Shown: in pieces, positions 24,968-33,834 of the stretch
Layout of the letters: the number at the start of each line of letters is the position of its first letter
How positions within the stretch are numbered: the first letter of the stretch is position 1
From: an uncultured Chitinophagaceae bacterium
Lineage (GTDB): Bacteria; Bacteroidota; Bacteroidia; Chitinophagales; Chitinophagaceae
DNA length: 64,000 nt
Direction: 5' to 3'
Assembly: GCA_937862815.1 (NCBI GenBank)
Contig: CALMED010000006.1
Span: forward strand, 124,001 to 188,000
The notes under the pieces: generated by a model
Told to the model about the DNA's origin: nothing
The model's database searches: none
What the model saw: the letters and a program-made list of their open reading frames with translations, nothing else
Translations under genes and position numbers: made by a program

Positions 24968-27784
24968 TCAAGATTTTTCCCTGCCTTTGCCTTTAGATTT
25001 TTTTTCTTTTACAAAAAGCCCAGCCGTGTATTTGTCATACAGCTCAAAGAGGAATTCAATGCGTTTGGCTTCGCTGGGGAAAGGTTGCGGCCGGTAGCAG
25101 AGATCCACAGCCTTGTCGAGTTGCTGATGGGCTTTAACCAGCACCGGCGGCATGGTATTGGGGTCGTACAGGTCTGCCAGACTCGCGTCTGGGAACTCTG
25201 CCCGGGCATCGAGCACAGCCTGGGCGGCCGCCTCAACAGACTGCCGTTGCTTTTCGGTTTGGTTTTCGGGCCAGGGGAAGTTGTTGTAGACCAAGACGTT
25301 TGAATACCTGAAATCACTTTTGATTCTACCGCAAACATTTTTAATCCAAGTATTATGCATTTCAGAAGTGAGAATCCCAAAATGATAGAGCGTTGCATCT
25401 GGTAAAGCCGTACATGAGTCACTTACAATTGTGCCGGAGTCAAAAAAACCGAATGGAATATACCTTCTACTTTCAGAGGAATGCCTCGGAATAATTACAT
25501 AGTTTGATTCTGGTTGTCTAATTTCAGAGAATAGTGAAGGAGTTGACGCTTGATTTCTCACTGAAGGCTTGGTGCTTTTTGACCTGAACACCCTGATATT
25601 CTCTAATCGTTTCATTATCTCAGGCATTTTTTTTATTTCCCCGGGATCTGCATTTACTAACCAAAGACACCAACGGTTATGCCCATTTATAAATTCGTGA
25701 CTGCTTAATATTGGCTTAATGAATTTCTCAGCATTGGGTTCAACTGTCAAAAAAACAGACTTCTGATCATCAGTAAGAAAAAAGTTGCCGTTGTCAACTG
25801 GTTTACTTCCGTATATCATTTTGGGAACATTGCAAAGAGGAAGAGTCCTGCTTAAAACGATAATATCCTTTCCTTCAACCAAATACGGATTGATATTCTT
25901 AACACTTATTTCAGTAGGCTCTCCTTTAATATCTTCATAATCATAAATATACTTCTTGCTGATATCGAAATTTGAAAACCCAACAATGACGACATGTACA
26001 GCTGCATTGCCCTTTGCTTCATTACCCCACTTAAAAGTCCGGTGCGCAAAATGAATTTTGATTTTATACCGGTTATACAGCTCGTTCCATAAAACACCTA
26101 CCTGTTCACCCTGAGCAATTGAATTGGTTGATACAAAAGCACAACACACACCGGAAGGTTTACCTTCCGGATTTGCAAATTGCATGTATTGAGCAGCTTT
26201 AATATACCAGGCGGTTACATAATCCAAAACACCTGCACCATTCACACCCTGAAAAATTAGCGCCATATCCTCTTTTTGTGCAGAGTTCTGAAGCTGCTTC
26301 CCGATAAAAGGCGGATTCCCCAAAATATAATCATAACGCACACTCCCTTTTTCAAACGGAAGCGGATCAATAAGACTTTGCCAGTCAATACGCAGCGCGT
26401 TTGCATGAGCAATGGTTGCAGCTTTCTGCAACGGCAGCCGGACGTAGTATTCACCGAAGGTGTTGCTAACCTGCATGTTCATTTGGTGATCCATCAGCCA
26501 CATGGCTGTACGGGCAATTTGTGCGGGGAATTCTTCATACTCGATGCCATAGAACTGGTCCACGTTGCATTTAATGAGGTAGGAGGTATCCATACGGGCC
26601 TCCCGCAGAACTTCTTCCCGGTAACCCTGGAGTTTAAGCAGCTGGGTGATGATTTCGATTTCGAGCAGGCGCAGCTCCCGGTAGGCGATGATGAGAAAAT
26701 TACCGCACCCGCAGGCCGGATCCAGGAAGCGAAGCGATCCGATCCGGTCATGCAGCTTCTGCAGCTGGGCCTTGCTAGACTTTACCTTATGGAACTCTTC
26801 CCAGAGTTCGTCCAGGAACAGGGGTTTGATGAGCTTGAGGATATTTTTCTCGCTGGTGTAATGGGCACCCAGGTTGCGGCGGGCTTTCTCGTCCATGACA
26901 CTCTGAAAGAGGGAACCAAAAATGGCCGGCGATATTTTCCCCCAATCGAGTGTACAGCAGTCCAGGAGGCTTTGCCGCATGCCGCTGTCGAATGACGCAA
27001 AGGGAAGATGCTCTACAAACAACTTACCGTTTACATACGGGAAGGCGGCCAGTGACTCATCGAGGTTGCTCAGCCGGCGATCGGGCGGGGTGTCGAGTAC
27101 CTGGAAGATTTCAGCGATGGCCCGGGCGAGGTCGCTGCCATCTTCCCGGGTTTTGAGTACCAGGTATTCGTGGAAAGTGTCCTTTTCAAAAATACCGGTA
27201 TCGTCCGCAAAGAGGCAAAAAAGCAGGCGTACCAGGTAGAGCTCCAGGGCATGCCCTTCGTAGCCGATGGCTTTCAGGCGGTCGTGCAGCTTGCCCATGA
27301 GTTCGGCCGCCTGCAGGTTAACGGGGTCTTGCTCCTTATAGGTGCGCTTTTGGTAGCCGGCCAGCGGCCCGAACAGATGCAGGTTGCGGTGCAGTTCAGC
27401 CAGGGTAAACCGGCTTTTGTTACCATCGGCATCGTGGAGCACAAAGGTTTCAAAATCGCATACCAGGATCAACTGGGGAAGTTCGTATTCTTTGAGTCCG
27501 TGGCAGTAGTCTTTTGCCTGCTGGTAAGCTTTGTCGAGGTCTTTCCCGCGGCTTTTCATTTCCACGAGCAGCATGCCCTTCCAAAGCAGGTCAATGTAAC
27601 CATCGGCGTCTGAAAGCTTTTTTACGCGGTGCTCGAACGTGGCCACCCGCTTGCGGCTGATGCCAAAGATGTTGAGAAAATCAACCAGAAACTCTTTGGC
27701 GTCGGCATCTTCGTTGGCGCCCTGGGCCCAATCGGCTGCAAATGTGGTGGCCCGGCTTTTTATTTCGTTCCAGGAAAGGGGCAT
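24968..27784 (-). CDS. MmeI-like type IIG/IIL restriction enzyme and adenine methyltransferase
   Basis: This 938-aa single-chain restriction-modification enzyme is expected to cut unmodified invading DNA and methylate adenine in host DNA. The N-terminal nuclease shows Asp65 (GYIDLLWKG) and Glu75-x-Lys77 (LLVEMKS), the PD-ExK catalytic set. A helical spacer follows. The methyltransferase has SAM motif I LDPACGCGNF (354-363) and catalytic motif IV NPPF (490-493). A long C-terminal part (about 600-870) fits the target-recognition domain. The length matches the family. It lies as cargo between the recombinase and the late operon. The recognition sequence cannot be predicted by eye. Confidence 0.85.
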   Translation of the reverse strand: MPLSWNEIKSRATTFAADWAQGANEDADAKEFLVDFLNIFGISRKRVATFEHRVKKLSDADGYIDLLWKGMLLVEMKSRGKDLDKAYQQAKDYCHGLKEYELPQLILVCDFETFVLHDADGNKSRFTLAELHRNLHLFGPLAGYQKRTYKEQDPVNLQAAELMGKLHDRLKAIGYEGHALELYLVRLLFCLFADDTGIFEKDTFHEYLVLKTREDGSDLARAIAEIFQVLDTPPDRRLSNLDESLAAFPYVNGKLFVEHLPFASFDSGMRQSLLDCCTLDWGKISPAIFGSLFQSVMDEKARRNLGAHYTSEKNILKLIKPLFLDELWEEFHKVKSSKAQLQKLHDRIGSLRFLDPACGCGNFLIIAYRELRLLEIEIITQLLKLQGYREEVLREARMDTSYLIKCNVDQFYGIEYEEFPAQIARTAMWLMDHQMNMQVSNTFGEYYVRLPLQKAATIAHANALRIDWQSLIDPLPFEKGSVRYDYILGNPPFIGKQLQNSAQKEDMALIFQGVNGAGVLDYVTAWYIKAAQYMQFANPEGKPSGVCCAFVSTNSIAQGEQVGVLWNELYNRYKIKIHFAHRTFKWGNEAKGNAAVHVVIVGFSNFDISKKYIYDYEDIKGEPTEISVKNINPYLVEGKDIIVLSRTLPLCNVPKMIYGSKPVDNGNFFLTDDQKSVFLTVEPNAEKFIKPILSSHEFINGHNRWCLWLVNADPGEIKKMPEIMKRLENIRVFRSKSTKPSVRNQASTPSLFSEIRQPESNYVIIPRHSSESRRYIPFGFFDSGTIVSDSCTALPDATLYHFGILTSEMHNTWIKNVCGRIKSDFRYSNVLVYNNFPWPENQTEKQRQSVEAAAQAVLDARAEFPDASLADLYDPNTMPPVLVKAHQQLDKAVDLCYRPQPFPSEAKRIEFLFELYDKYTAGLFVKEKKSKGKGREKS

Positions 27785-28195
27785 GGGTTCGTAGGTTTTG
27801 GCTAAAATAGGTAAAAAAAGATGCCCCCGGCCGGAGCCAGGGGCGGAAGGTGCCGTGTAACCTAGTCAGGGACACAATATAGAGACGAAATTCCTGAATT
27901 GCAACGGTACCACAGCCCGGAGCCGGCGGCGCTGGCAGCGGCCGTATTGTGGCTGATGGCACAAAGCGGAAATGTATGTCCTTCGCTTTGCCGGGTACGG
28001 GCCGCCCGGAACCAGTGGAGCGACCGGGTGCAGCCGGAGCAGCCGGCGTAACTGGGAGCGTAACGCAGGTCCGGAAGGCACGTACCTGAATCAGCAAAGC
28101 TTCCCGGAAGGTCTTACATTTTCGCTTTGGCGGGTGGGAATACGGCCGACTGACGCGGTGCCGGCGGAGGGCGGCTTATTTTAACTACGGATTAA
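27785..28195. other. 411-bp GC-rich stretch without a supported gene
   Basis: This gap lies between the MmeI-like gene and the toxin gene. The middle (about 27900-28180) is clearly more GC-rich than its surroundings. Short open frames exist on both strands but none looks like a real protein. It probably contains the promoter of the MmeI-like gene on its left side. It may be a decayed gene or an unrecognised RNA. Confidence 0.4.
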
Positions 28196-28447
28196 TTACT
28201 TCCGGTAAACCTGGCCACGTGACGCAATTTTAACTACAACAACGAGTACTTTGCTAGCATAAACATCGTATAAAATTCTGTAGCCCCCTACACGATACTT
28301 AAAGCTTGCATCATGATTGGTTAAACGTTCTCCAATGGTAGGGTCTTTTCCAATCTGATCAATTGCATTTCTGAGTCTTTTGTACGTTGTACGATCTAAG
28401 CGGTTGAGGTATTTTTCCGCTTCTTTTTCGATATCGACTGTGAACAT
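28196..28447 (-). CDS. RelE/ParE family toxin
   Basis: The 83-aa product is a RelE/ParE-superfamily toxin: EKEAEKYLNRLDRTTYKRLRNAIDQI, then GERLTNHDASFKYRVGGYRILYDVYASKVLVVVVKIASRGQVYRK, with the conserved YRVGGYRILY strand pair and a C-terminal basic patch. Such toxins cut mRNA on the ribosome (RelE) or poison gyrase (ParE); which applies is open. The start ATG at 28447 overlaps the antitoxin stop by one base, so translation is coupled. It probably stabilises the element. Confidence 0.85.
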   Translation of the reverse strand: MFTVDIEKEAEKYLNRLDRTTYKRLRNAIDQIGKDPTIGERLTNHDASFKYRVGGYRILYDVYASKVLVVVVKIASRGQVYRK

Positions 28448-28647
28448 TAGTCTTTTAGCCCAAACTTTTTGTTGATACGCTTCCGGGCATCTTCCCATGG
28501 AACCGTATTTCCCTTCCGGGCTTTTTGAAGAGAACTTGCATCTTCAAGGTCTTCTATCAATTGGGCAAAATGCTTTTTACTCAACGTTACATGAGTGACC
28601 TTTCCAGAAGCGTTTTTGGTGAATTTTACACCTGCAATTCGAGGCAT
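28447..28647 (-). CDS. Antitoxin partner of the RelE/ParE-type toxin
   Basis: This 66-aa basic protein precedes the toxin gene and overlaps it by one base, the usual antitoxin-toxin order. It contains MPRIAGVKFTKNASGKVTHVTLSKKHF and a helical tail (DLEDASSLQKARKGNTVPWEDARKRINKKFG). The beta-then-helix layout fits DNA-binding antitoxins, but the fold class is not certain. The assignment is mainly from position and size. Confidence 0.75.
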   Translation of the reverse strand: MPRIAGVKFTKNASGKVTHVTLSKKHFAQLIEDLEDASSLQKARKGNTVPWEDARKRINKKFGLKD

Positions 28648-28687
28648 AGAGGGGTATTTATTCCAAACCCAAATTTAAAAACAATTT

Positions 28688-29680
28688 TCAATATGCAAAC
28701 CGCTGGCTCTTCCCAAACGCCAGGAAGAAGATCTTCTCCGGATTTTGCCGGCTTACGGCCTCAATGGCTTTGGCCATGGTAGTACCCTTGTAAATGACAT
28801 CGTCCACAATCAGTACTTTTTTGCCTTTTACAGCCGGTTTGCAGGCTGTATTGCCGTTGTAAAGTAATTCACGGCTTTGCAGCTTCATGCGGAGACCAAT
28901 ACCATCGGCCAGTGCTTTAGCCAGGTGAAACTTGCTATCCCGGTTATTGACCGGCGTAATAAGGTCGATATCGTATTTACGGGCGATATCGTACATGAGA
29001 ACAATCATGCGGTACAGGCTGACTTTGTCACCATAAAATTTGGCGGACACCACCAGCTGAGCGGTAATATTACGGTTGGTGGCCACTTTTGCGGGGTCGC
29101 TGAACTTGCCGAAAGTTGTGCCGCGGTACACGTCGGCCGGCAGGAGGTATACGTAGTTTCTGACGATTTCAGCGACACCGGCCAGCCGCACTTGCAGGAG
29201 GTATTCTTCTTCCACATCGTACTGCCAGAATACGATGTTTTTGAGCCGGCACAGGTTGATTACGTCTTCCCGGTTGTACTGCAGTACCAGGCTTTTAACC
29301 TGGGGTTTACGCCAGTCTTCGAAGATGCGGAAGATATTGGCTTTATACTCGTTGCGGTTGCGCTTGATGTTGTAGAGCTTTTCGATGGTAGCCAGCTTGT
29401 AATTTTTGAGGCCTGGCATGATGTCTTTAAACACCTTCAGCAGGTTAACGCAATGGTAGCTGGAGCGGATTTCAAGGTCGAAATGCTTTTCGATAACGCC
29501 TATGTCGGGCCCGTAGAAGTAGATGATGCCGGTTGTCTGGTCCAGGAGCTCCTGGAAGCGCTCAACCGTAAGGGAATCGTCATAGAGCTGCCCGTGGTTC
29601 TTTTTATCGAAGCACCAGCCAATGAGGAAGATTTCCCCACCGATAAACCATTCTGCGTCCAGGTAAAGATCCTTGACCAT
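28688..29680 (-). CDS. DEDD nuclease (RNase H-like) fused to a ComF-like phosphoribosyltransferase
   Basis: The 330-aa protein combines two domains. Residues 1-150 resemble a YprB-type RNase H-like exonuclease with acidic residues Asp8, Glu10 (YLDAEWF), Asp59 (YGPDIGVIEKHF) and Asp139 (QYNREDVINL), together with the typical LKNYKLATIEKLYNIKRNR segment. Residues about 170-330 form a type I phosphoribosyltransferase with the PRPP loop VLIVDDVIYKGTT (289-301). I know of no described protein with this pairing. The gene is separated from the late operon by a strong terminator and sits beside two defence-type modules. Its function is not known; anti-phage defence or nucleotide salvage are possibilities only. 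The start at 29680 is chosen because the nuclease motif begins there. Confidence 0.7.
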   Translation of the reverse strand: MVKDLYLDAEWFIGGEIFLIGWCFDKKNHGQLYDDSLTVERFQELLDQTTGIIYFYGPDIGVIEKHFDLEIRSSYHCVNLLKVFKDIMPGLKNYKLATIEKLYNIKRNRNEYKANIFRIFEDWRKPQVKSLVLQYNREDVINLCRLKNIVFWQYDVEEEYLLQVRLAGVAEIVRNYVYLLPADVYRGTTFGKFSDPAKVATNRNITAQLVVSAKFYGDKVSLYRMIVLMYDIARKYDIDLITPVNNRDSKFHLAKALADGIGLRMKLQSRELLYNGNTACKPAVKGKKVLIVDDVIYKGTTMAKAIEAVSRQNPEKIFFLAFGKSQRFAY

Positions 29681-29690
29681 GTTGAAAGTT

Positions 29691-29719
29691 TTAAAAAGCC
29701 CCGGCACAAGCCGGGGCTT
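29691..29719 (-). terminator. Strong terminator ending the late operon
   Basis: A 10-bp stem (AAGCCCCGGC/GCCGGGGCTT) with a 4-base loop is followed on the minus strand by TTTTTAA. It lies between the fibre gene and the nuclease-phosphoribosyltransferase gene. Confidence 0.85.
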
Positions 29720-29742
29720 ACAACAAAACACCTACGAACCAA

Positions 29743-32340
29743 CTACCACTGGATCCACGTGGATCCGTTCCAATATTCCATTTTGTTGTCTGTAGTGTTG
29801 TAGCCAAACTCACCCAGACCAGGCGACGCCGGCCGGCCGGCTGTTGCCCAGCGGGCCGGCAGCTGACCCCGGTTGCTCCCCGAGTTGTCGATCTGCACGT
29901 GGGCTGTAATGAGCTGACGCGCCAGAGTAAGTGTATTGGAGTAGCTGCTGTGCAACGCGGTACCACTGCTACCAGGCACAGAATGGCGGAATACAATAAG
30001 TCCCGGCTCAGCGTTGCCGGTGCCTCTGCCGGCGTGCAGTTGCCAGTTAAAACCCGGCAAGTTGGTACTCAGTATGCGGCTGCGGATAAAAAAGTCAACA
30101 CCGCTGTAACCCATGGGGCCGCCAAACCAGAAATCGTTTTTGACGTTTGCAGAAGCACTTACGCTCACCAGGCCTGCAGCCGGCGTTATAAAGTTGGTGT
30201 TGGAGAACCCCGAAAAGTCACCCAGGATAACCGTGTTGGACAGCGAGCTGCTGAAAGCCGGGTTAGCTTCTTCGGACGTCCACAGGTGGAGGTTGTTACT
30301 ACCGGTAGTGATCAGCCGGCCAGCGGCGAAACCAACGAATATATTTTGAGAGCCGGAGGTAAGCAACCGCGACGTTGTGTTGAGCATGGTATTCCAATTA
30401 CCGGACAACACGGAATTACCGTGCGAGTTGATGATTAAATTGGATGTACCGGTGATGGAACCAATTGCAACAACTTGCGGACGATTGAGATTTGAAGCAA
30501 AAATTTTGACGTTACCGGTGCCAGTGATATCGTCAAACCGCTGCGGGAAACCCTGCCCTTCTATACCACCATTTGTGATGTTTATATTGCTGCCAACTGC
30601 CCCGGGAGCATACAAGTTGCCACCATTGTAACCTATGCGCAAGCCTTGCGGGCTGTGCACCTGCAATGCGCTGTCTGAAGTAACGGAGCTGCTGACATGT
30701 ATTTGTGAATTAACCTGCGCAAAAGTACCATTGCGGTTACCGTTGAACATATTTACGATGCCATTGAACGGCCTGTTGGGTTGTTGATAAACAAACCCAT
30801 CATTACCAAGTACCAGGTGGGCCATAGTTGGATAGCCGGTAGGCACGTCGTAAAAACGGATACGGCGTTGCTGATTGAACAGGTTGGAGATAGCTGCACT
30901 GAGCACAGCCTGCACACTGTTGGCATAGACGACATGGCCGCTGTCGGAGAGGTGAATACCGTCATCGCTTACCAGATTTGCACGCAGGTTTACATTACCG
31001 GCACTGATACGTAACCCTTCGTCAACCCGTATGAGCTGCAGGTTGTAGCTGTTTGCGAGGTTGACCACAACCGTATTGAAGTTGTTGTTTGTGCCGGAAG
31101 CAGCCGGCACCAGTGTTGCAAGTATTACCTGCAGACCTGCACGCCTGAGGGGTTGCACAACAGAATCGAGCCGTTGCCGGTAGGTATTGGTATCGGAGAT
31201 GAGATCCCGCCGGTCGTTGTACCCGGCGGCGATTATAACCGGATTGCCCAGGGCAATAGCCGCCGGCACGTGGCTCACGGGCATGGCGGCCAGGGTAACG
31301 GATGGGTGACCCAGGTTGCTGTACATGTTTTCGTTACCCCGGAAGAGCAGGGAGGCGAAGGATTTTTCTTCAGACGAAGCACCGCTCCCGGCTGTGTGCG
31401 AATCGCCCAGGAGGGTGTACCCAAAGTTTACGCGGTTGGAAGATTCAACCTGGAACCGGGTAATATGCTGTGAACCACCCAGGAGGCCCAGGTACATACG
31501 GCCACCGGTGCCCAGGGCGAGTGGATTTGTGTAAACAACATCCACCTGCCGGGTGGTACGTCGGTTGTAAACGGCTGCAATAATGGTCCAGTAGTCCCGC
31601 TGCAGCAACAGATCCAGCGTATCGCCGGCGGCGTGGGACAGGTTACCAGAAGTGGCCACAACGGAACCAAAGTCATACCGTAAAATGATTTTACCACTAT
31701 CTGCAGTCGAAGACAGGTTGTATTCGACCTGCAGGGCCGTGGAGAAAAACAGCGAGTTGCTTTCAAAATGAATAGCCAGGCCGCGGCTGGAGCTGGATTT
31801 ATCCTGCGGCACTACTGTCAGCCGACAGGTCAGTTTATCGTAGGGAAAATGCGCTACACGCAAGCGGTTAACGTAAACTGTACTGGTACCCTGGTTACCA
31901 TTTACCGGACTGACGTTTGTATTACCACCACTTACGATTAATTTATTGCTGATAGTGACTGAGGCATCGGGAGTTTGATCAACCCAGCCAGCAGGCAGCG
32001 AAGCCCCCGGAAAGGTTGTATTAACCAGAAAGCCGACGGTACTGAAAGGCACGCCGGTCTGGGTACTTACCCAGCTGGAGTCTGCGGCTCCACCACCCCC
32101 ACCCCCGCCGGAGTAGCCGTTTAAGAGGTTACGAACAAAATCGTTTACACTTTTGGCAGTAGGGAAAACGTTGTTGTTTAACGAATCGGCATCGAGCATA
32201 GTCCAGTTTATACCGGTAACTGAGCGGCTGCGCAGGGTTATGCGTTCGGTAGCCCGCAGATGCTTGGTAAAGACTTCGCTGGATTGGCCTGCAGAAGAAA
32301 GGGCTGCGCAGACGAAAAGAAAGGAGAGAAGCTGTTTCAT
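29743..32340 (-). CDS. SGNH-hydrolase / fibre-like protein with signal peptide
   Basis: The 865-aa product has a Sec signal peptide (MKQLLSFLFVCAALSSAG), a short N-terminal part and a Gly7 hinge (about 78-84), then a beta domain resembling a carbohydrate-binding module (about 100-300). An SGNH hydrolase follows, with GDSHTAG (Ser314), AGYND (Asn375) and DGIH (Asp460, His463). A long C-terminal region rich in short beta repeats (NTMLNTTSRL, QNIFVGFAAG) looks like a fibre shaft. The last residues, FGYNTTDNKMEYWNGSTWIQW, match the tip found in many Bacteroidota phage fibres and exported proteins. It is the last gene of the late operon. It probably binds and deacylates a cell-surface glycan. A signal peptide on a virion fibre is unusual. 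Confidence 0.75.
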   Translation of the reverse strand: MKQLLSFLFVCAALSSAGQSSEVFTKHLRATERITLRSRSVTGINWTMLDADSLNNNVFPTAKSVNDFVRNLLNGYSGGGGGGGAADSSWVSTQTGVPFSTVGFLVNTTFPGASLPAGWVDQTPDASVTISNKLIVSGGNTNVSPVNGNQGTSTVYVNRLRVAHFPYDKLTCRLTVVPQDKSSSSRGLAIHFESNSLFFSTALQVEYNLSSTADSGKIILRYDFGSVVATSGNLSHAAGDTLDLLLQRDYWTIIAAVYNRRTTRQVDVVYTNPLALGTGGRMYLGLLGGSQHITRFQVESSNRVNFGYTLLGDSHTAGSGASSEEKSFASLLFRGNENMYSNLGHPSVTLAAMPVSHVPAAIALGNPVIIAAGYNDRRDLISDTNTYRQRLDSVVQPLRRAGLQVILATLVPAASGTNNNFNTVVVNLANSYNLQLIRVDEGLRISAGNVNLRANLVSDDGIHLSDSGHVVYANSVQAVLSAAISNLFNQQRRIRFYDVPTGYPTMAHLVLGNDGFVYQQPNRPFNGIVNMFNGNRNGTFAQVNSQIHVSSSVTSDSALQVHSPQGLRIGYNGGNLYAPGAVGSNINITNGGIEGQGFPQRFDDITGTGNVKIFASNLNRPQVVAIGSITGTSNLIINSHGNSVLSGNWNTMLNTTSRLLTSGSQNIFVGFAAGRLITTGSNNLHLWTSEEANPAFSSSLSNTVILGDFSGFSNTNFITPAAGLVSVSASANVKNDFWFGGPMGYSGVDFFIRSRILSTNLPGFNWQLHAGRGTGNAEPGLIVFRHSVPGSSGTALHSSYSNTLTLARQLITAHVQIDNSGSNRGQLPARWATAGRPASPGLGEFGYNTTDNKMEYWNGSTWIQW

Positions 32341-32341
32341 A

Positions 32342-32707
32342 TTACGATGAAGGAAGTAAGTGCCGGTACCAATGAGCGGAGCCAAAAGCGGTACCGGACA
32401 GGTTTGTAAATTTTATTTTTACAGCCGTCGGGAAGTAGATATCGCAGAGGATAGTACCATACCCGGTAGAGAGATCCAAATCAAAAAAAGTGGTGGCCCC
32501 GTCCTCGTCCTGGCATTCCACGAGGGTGACGGGATTGGAGGGGTCGTTTATGCTAACCCTGCTTAGAAAAACACCTGGCGGGAAATTGAGCGTTGTTGTG
32601 CGCTGTGTAAAGTGCAGTACACCAAAATTACGGGCGTCTATGCCGTAGCCGAATGTATTTGCTACGGCCACACCTTTCGCAGGAGGGAGGCCGATTTTAA
32701 ACCCCAT
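32342..32707 (-). CDS. Late-operon protein of unknown function, beta-rich
   Basis: This 121-aa protein has no recognised family. It is mostly beta strands, with VAVANTFGYGIDARNFGVLHFTQRTTTLNFPPG and a C-terminal TAVKIKFTNLSGTAFGSAHWYRH. It ends right before the SGNH/fibre gene starts and may be a base or adaptor for it; this is an inference from position. Confidence 0.6.
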   Translation of the reverse strand: MGFKIGLPPAKGVAVANTFGYGIDARNFGVLHFTQRTTTLNFPPGVFLSRVSINDPSNPVTLVECQDEDGATTFFDLDLSTGYGTILCDIYFPTAVKIKFTNLSGTAFGSAHWYRHLLPSS

Positions 32708-32713
32708 GGGCTT

Positions 32714-33145
32714 TTACTTTTTTGATTCGAAATACTTACCCTGTACCAGCAGGTCATAACTGCTTTGCGGCAGTTTATTTTTGTCCAGGTACTTGGCTAT
32801 AAGGGCTGCCAGTTTAAACAACACTGCGTCTCTCCCATCTTTGGGGAGCTTTTGCAACTCATTGATGATGCAGAGCAGCTTCTCCCGGTCATTCAGGCCT
32901 TTGCAGGCATCTACAATGCCCAGGGCGGTAACCGCGGTGTTGGTGGCCTGCAGCAGGTGTTTACGCACCAATGCGTCCACATTACCGGGTATGATGGCTT
33001 CGAGGATGTCGGCGGCGGGGCTTTCCAGGAAACGCTTGAGGCCGCTTGTTACCCGCAGTGCCTGTTCGACATTTTGTTCGGTAAAGTCGTCAACCTTGTT
33101 CCACAGCCGGGAGATGGCTTTCCAGATACGCTTCAGAAACTTCAT
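32714..33145 (-). CDS. Late-operon helical protein, phage-type, unknown function
   Basis: The 143-aa protein is mainly helical: MKFLKRIWKAISRLWNKVDDF, SPAADILEAIIPGNVDALVRKHLLQATNTAV, DACKGLNDREKLLCIINELQKL. I associate this arrangement with small conserved proteins of Bacteroidota phages, without known function. It overlaps the transglycosylase stop by four bases (ATGA), so the two are translationally coupled. A role in lysis or at the inner membrane is possible because the N-terminus is amphipathic and basic. Confidence 0.6.
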   Translation of the reverse strand: MKFLKRIWKAISRLWNKVDDFTEQNVEQALRVTSGLKRFLESPAADILEAIIPGNVDALVRKHLLQATNTAVTALGIVDACKGLNDREKLLCIINELQKLPKDGRDAVLFKLAALIAKYLDKNKLPQSSYDLLVQGKYFESKK

Positions 33146-33834
33146 AACAGTTGGTTTGAAAGTGAATTAATCGTCAGAGAATAAAAAAAAAGGAATACCA
33201 GGACGGCGCCGGCCACGAGGCCGCTGGCGCCGGGATTATTTTTAACGGTGTTGGCAGCAGTTTGGGCAGCTTGTTGTATCTGGCCAAACACAAGTGAACG
33301 GTGTGCTGCGAGTACAGAATTGAATACGTATTGCTTGAATTCCGCAACGGTGATTTTACCGTCTTTATTGATGTTGACCGCGGGATTTTGCCGGGCGATG
33401 GTTGCAGCCGGCAGCGAACTGGTCTGCAGCACCCATGTGTCGGGTTTCCCGATCAGCGCGGGGAAGAACACCACGCTGTACACATCGTAGTAGCTCTTCA
33501 TGCGCCCCTTCCAGGGAAGGAAGTAACGCCGCACCAGTTCCAGCTGCTGCAGCGCGTTCATCTTAAAAATGGCCTGGTTGTTTGTACCCAGGCTCCTGGC
33601 GGTAGCCGGCATAAACTGCAACAGACCTGTTGCCCGGCGTGCGGCCCGTGTGAAAGGATCTGCCGGATCGCCCGTTTGCCGGTTAACGGCCTGCGGATTT
33701 AGCCGGCTTTCGCTCCACATGACCTGCATAAGCCAGTTGGGCTCGATTCCAAGCTCAGCAGCTATTTCCTGGACACGGCGGGAGAAGTCTGACTGCAGCG
33801 CCATTGGTATTGTATTGATGCGGAGTAAGGTCAT
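33142..33834 (-). CDS. Lytic transglycosylase (SLT-type) with EF-hand-like loop and C-terminal membrane anchor
   Basis: This 230-aa murein lytic transglycosylase has catalytic Glu42 in MWSESRLNPQAVN and the family block TGLLQFMPATAR (69-80). A loop NINKDGKITVAEF (154-166) looks like a calcium-binding EF-hand. A single hydrophobic helix (about 202-222, GLVAGAVLVFLFFYSLTI) suggests membrane anchoring. There is no signal peptide. It overlaps both neighbours by four bases (ATGA). The anchor suits a virion-membrane-bound entry enzyme; a lysis role is the alternative. Confidence 0.85.
   Translation of the reverse strand: MTLLRINTIPMALQSDFSRRVQEIAAELGIEPNWLMQVMWSESRLNPQAVNRQTGDPADPFTRAARRATGLLQFMPATARSLGTNNQAIFKMNALQQLELVRRYFLPWKGRMKSYYDVYSVVFFPALIGKPDTWVLQTSSLPAATIARQNPAVNINKDGKITVAEFKQYVFNSVLAAHRSLVFGQIQQAAQTAANTVKNNPGASGLVAGAVLVFLFFYSLTINSLSNQLL

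Noticed and set aside
27785..28195. Diversity-generating retroelement template
   Set aside because: No reverse transcriptase gene and no matching variable repeat were found in the window.
28877..29803. 308-aa plus-strand frame opposite the nuclease-phosphoribosyltransferase gene
   Set aside because: The minus strand carries the nuclease and PRPP motifs and is in line with the operon direction.
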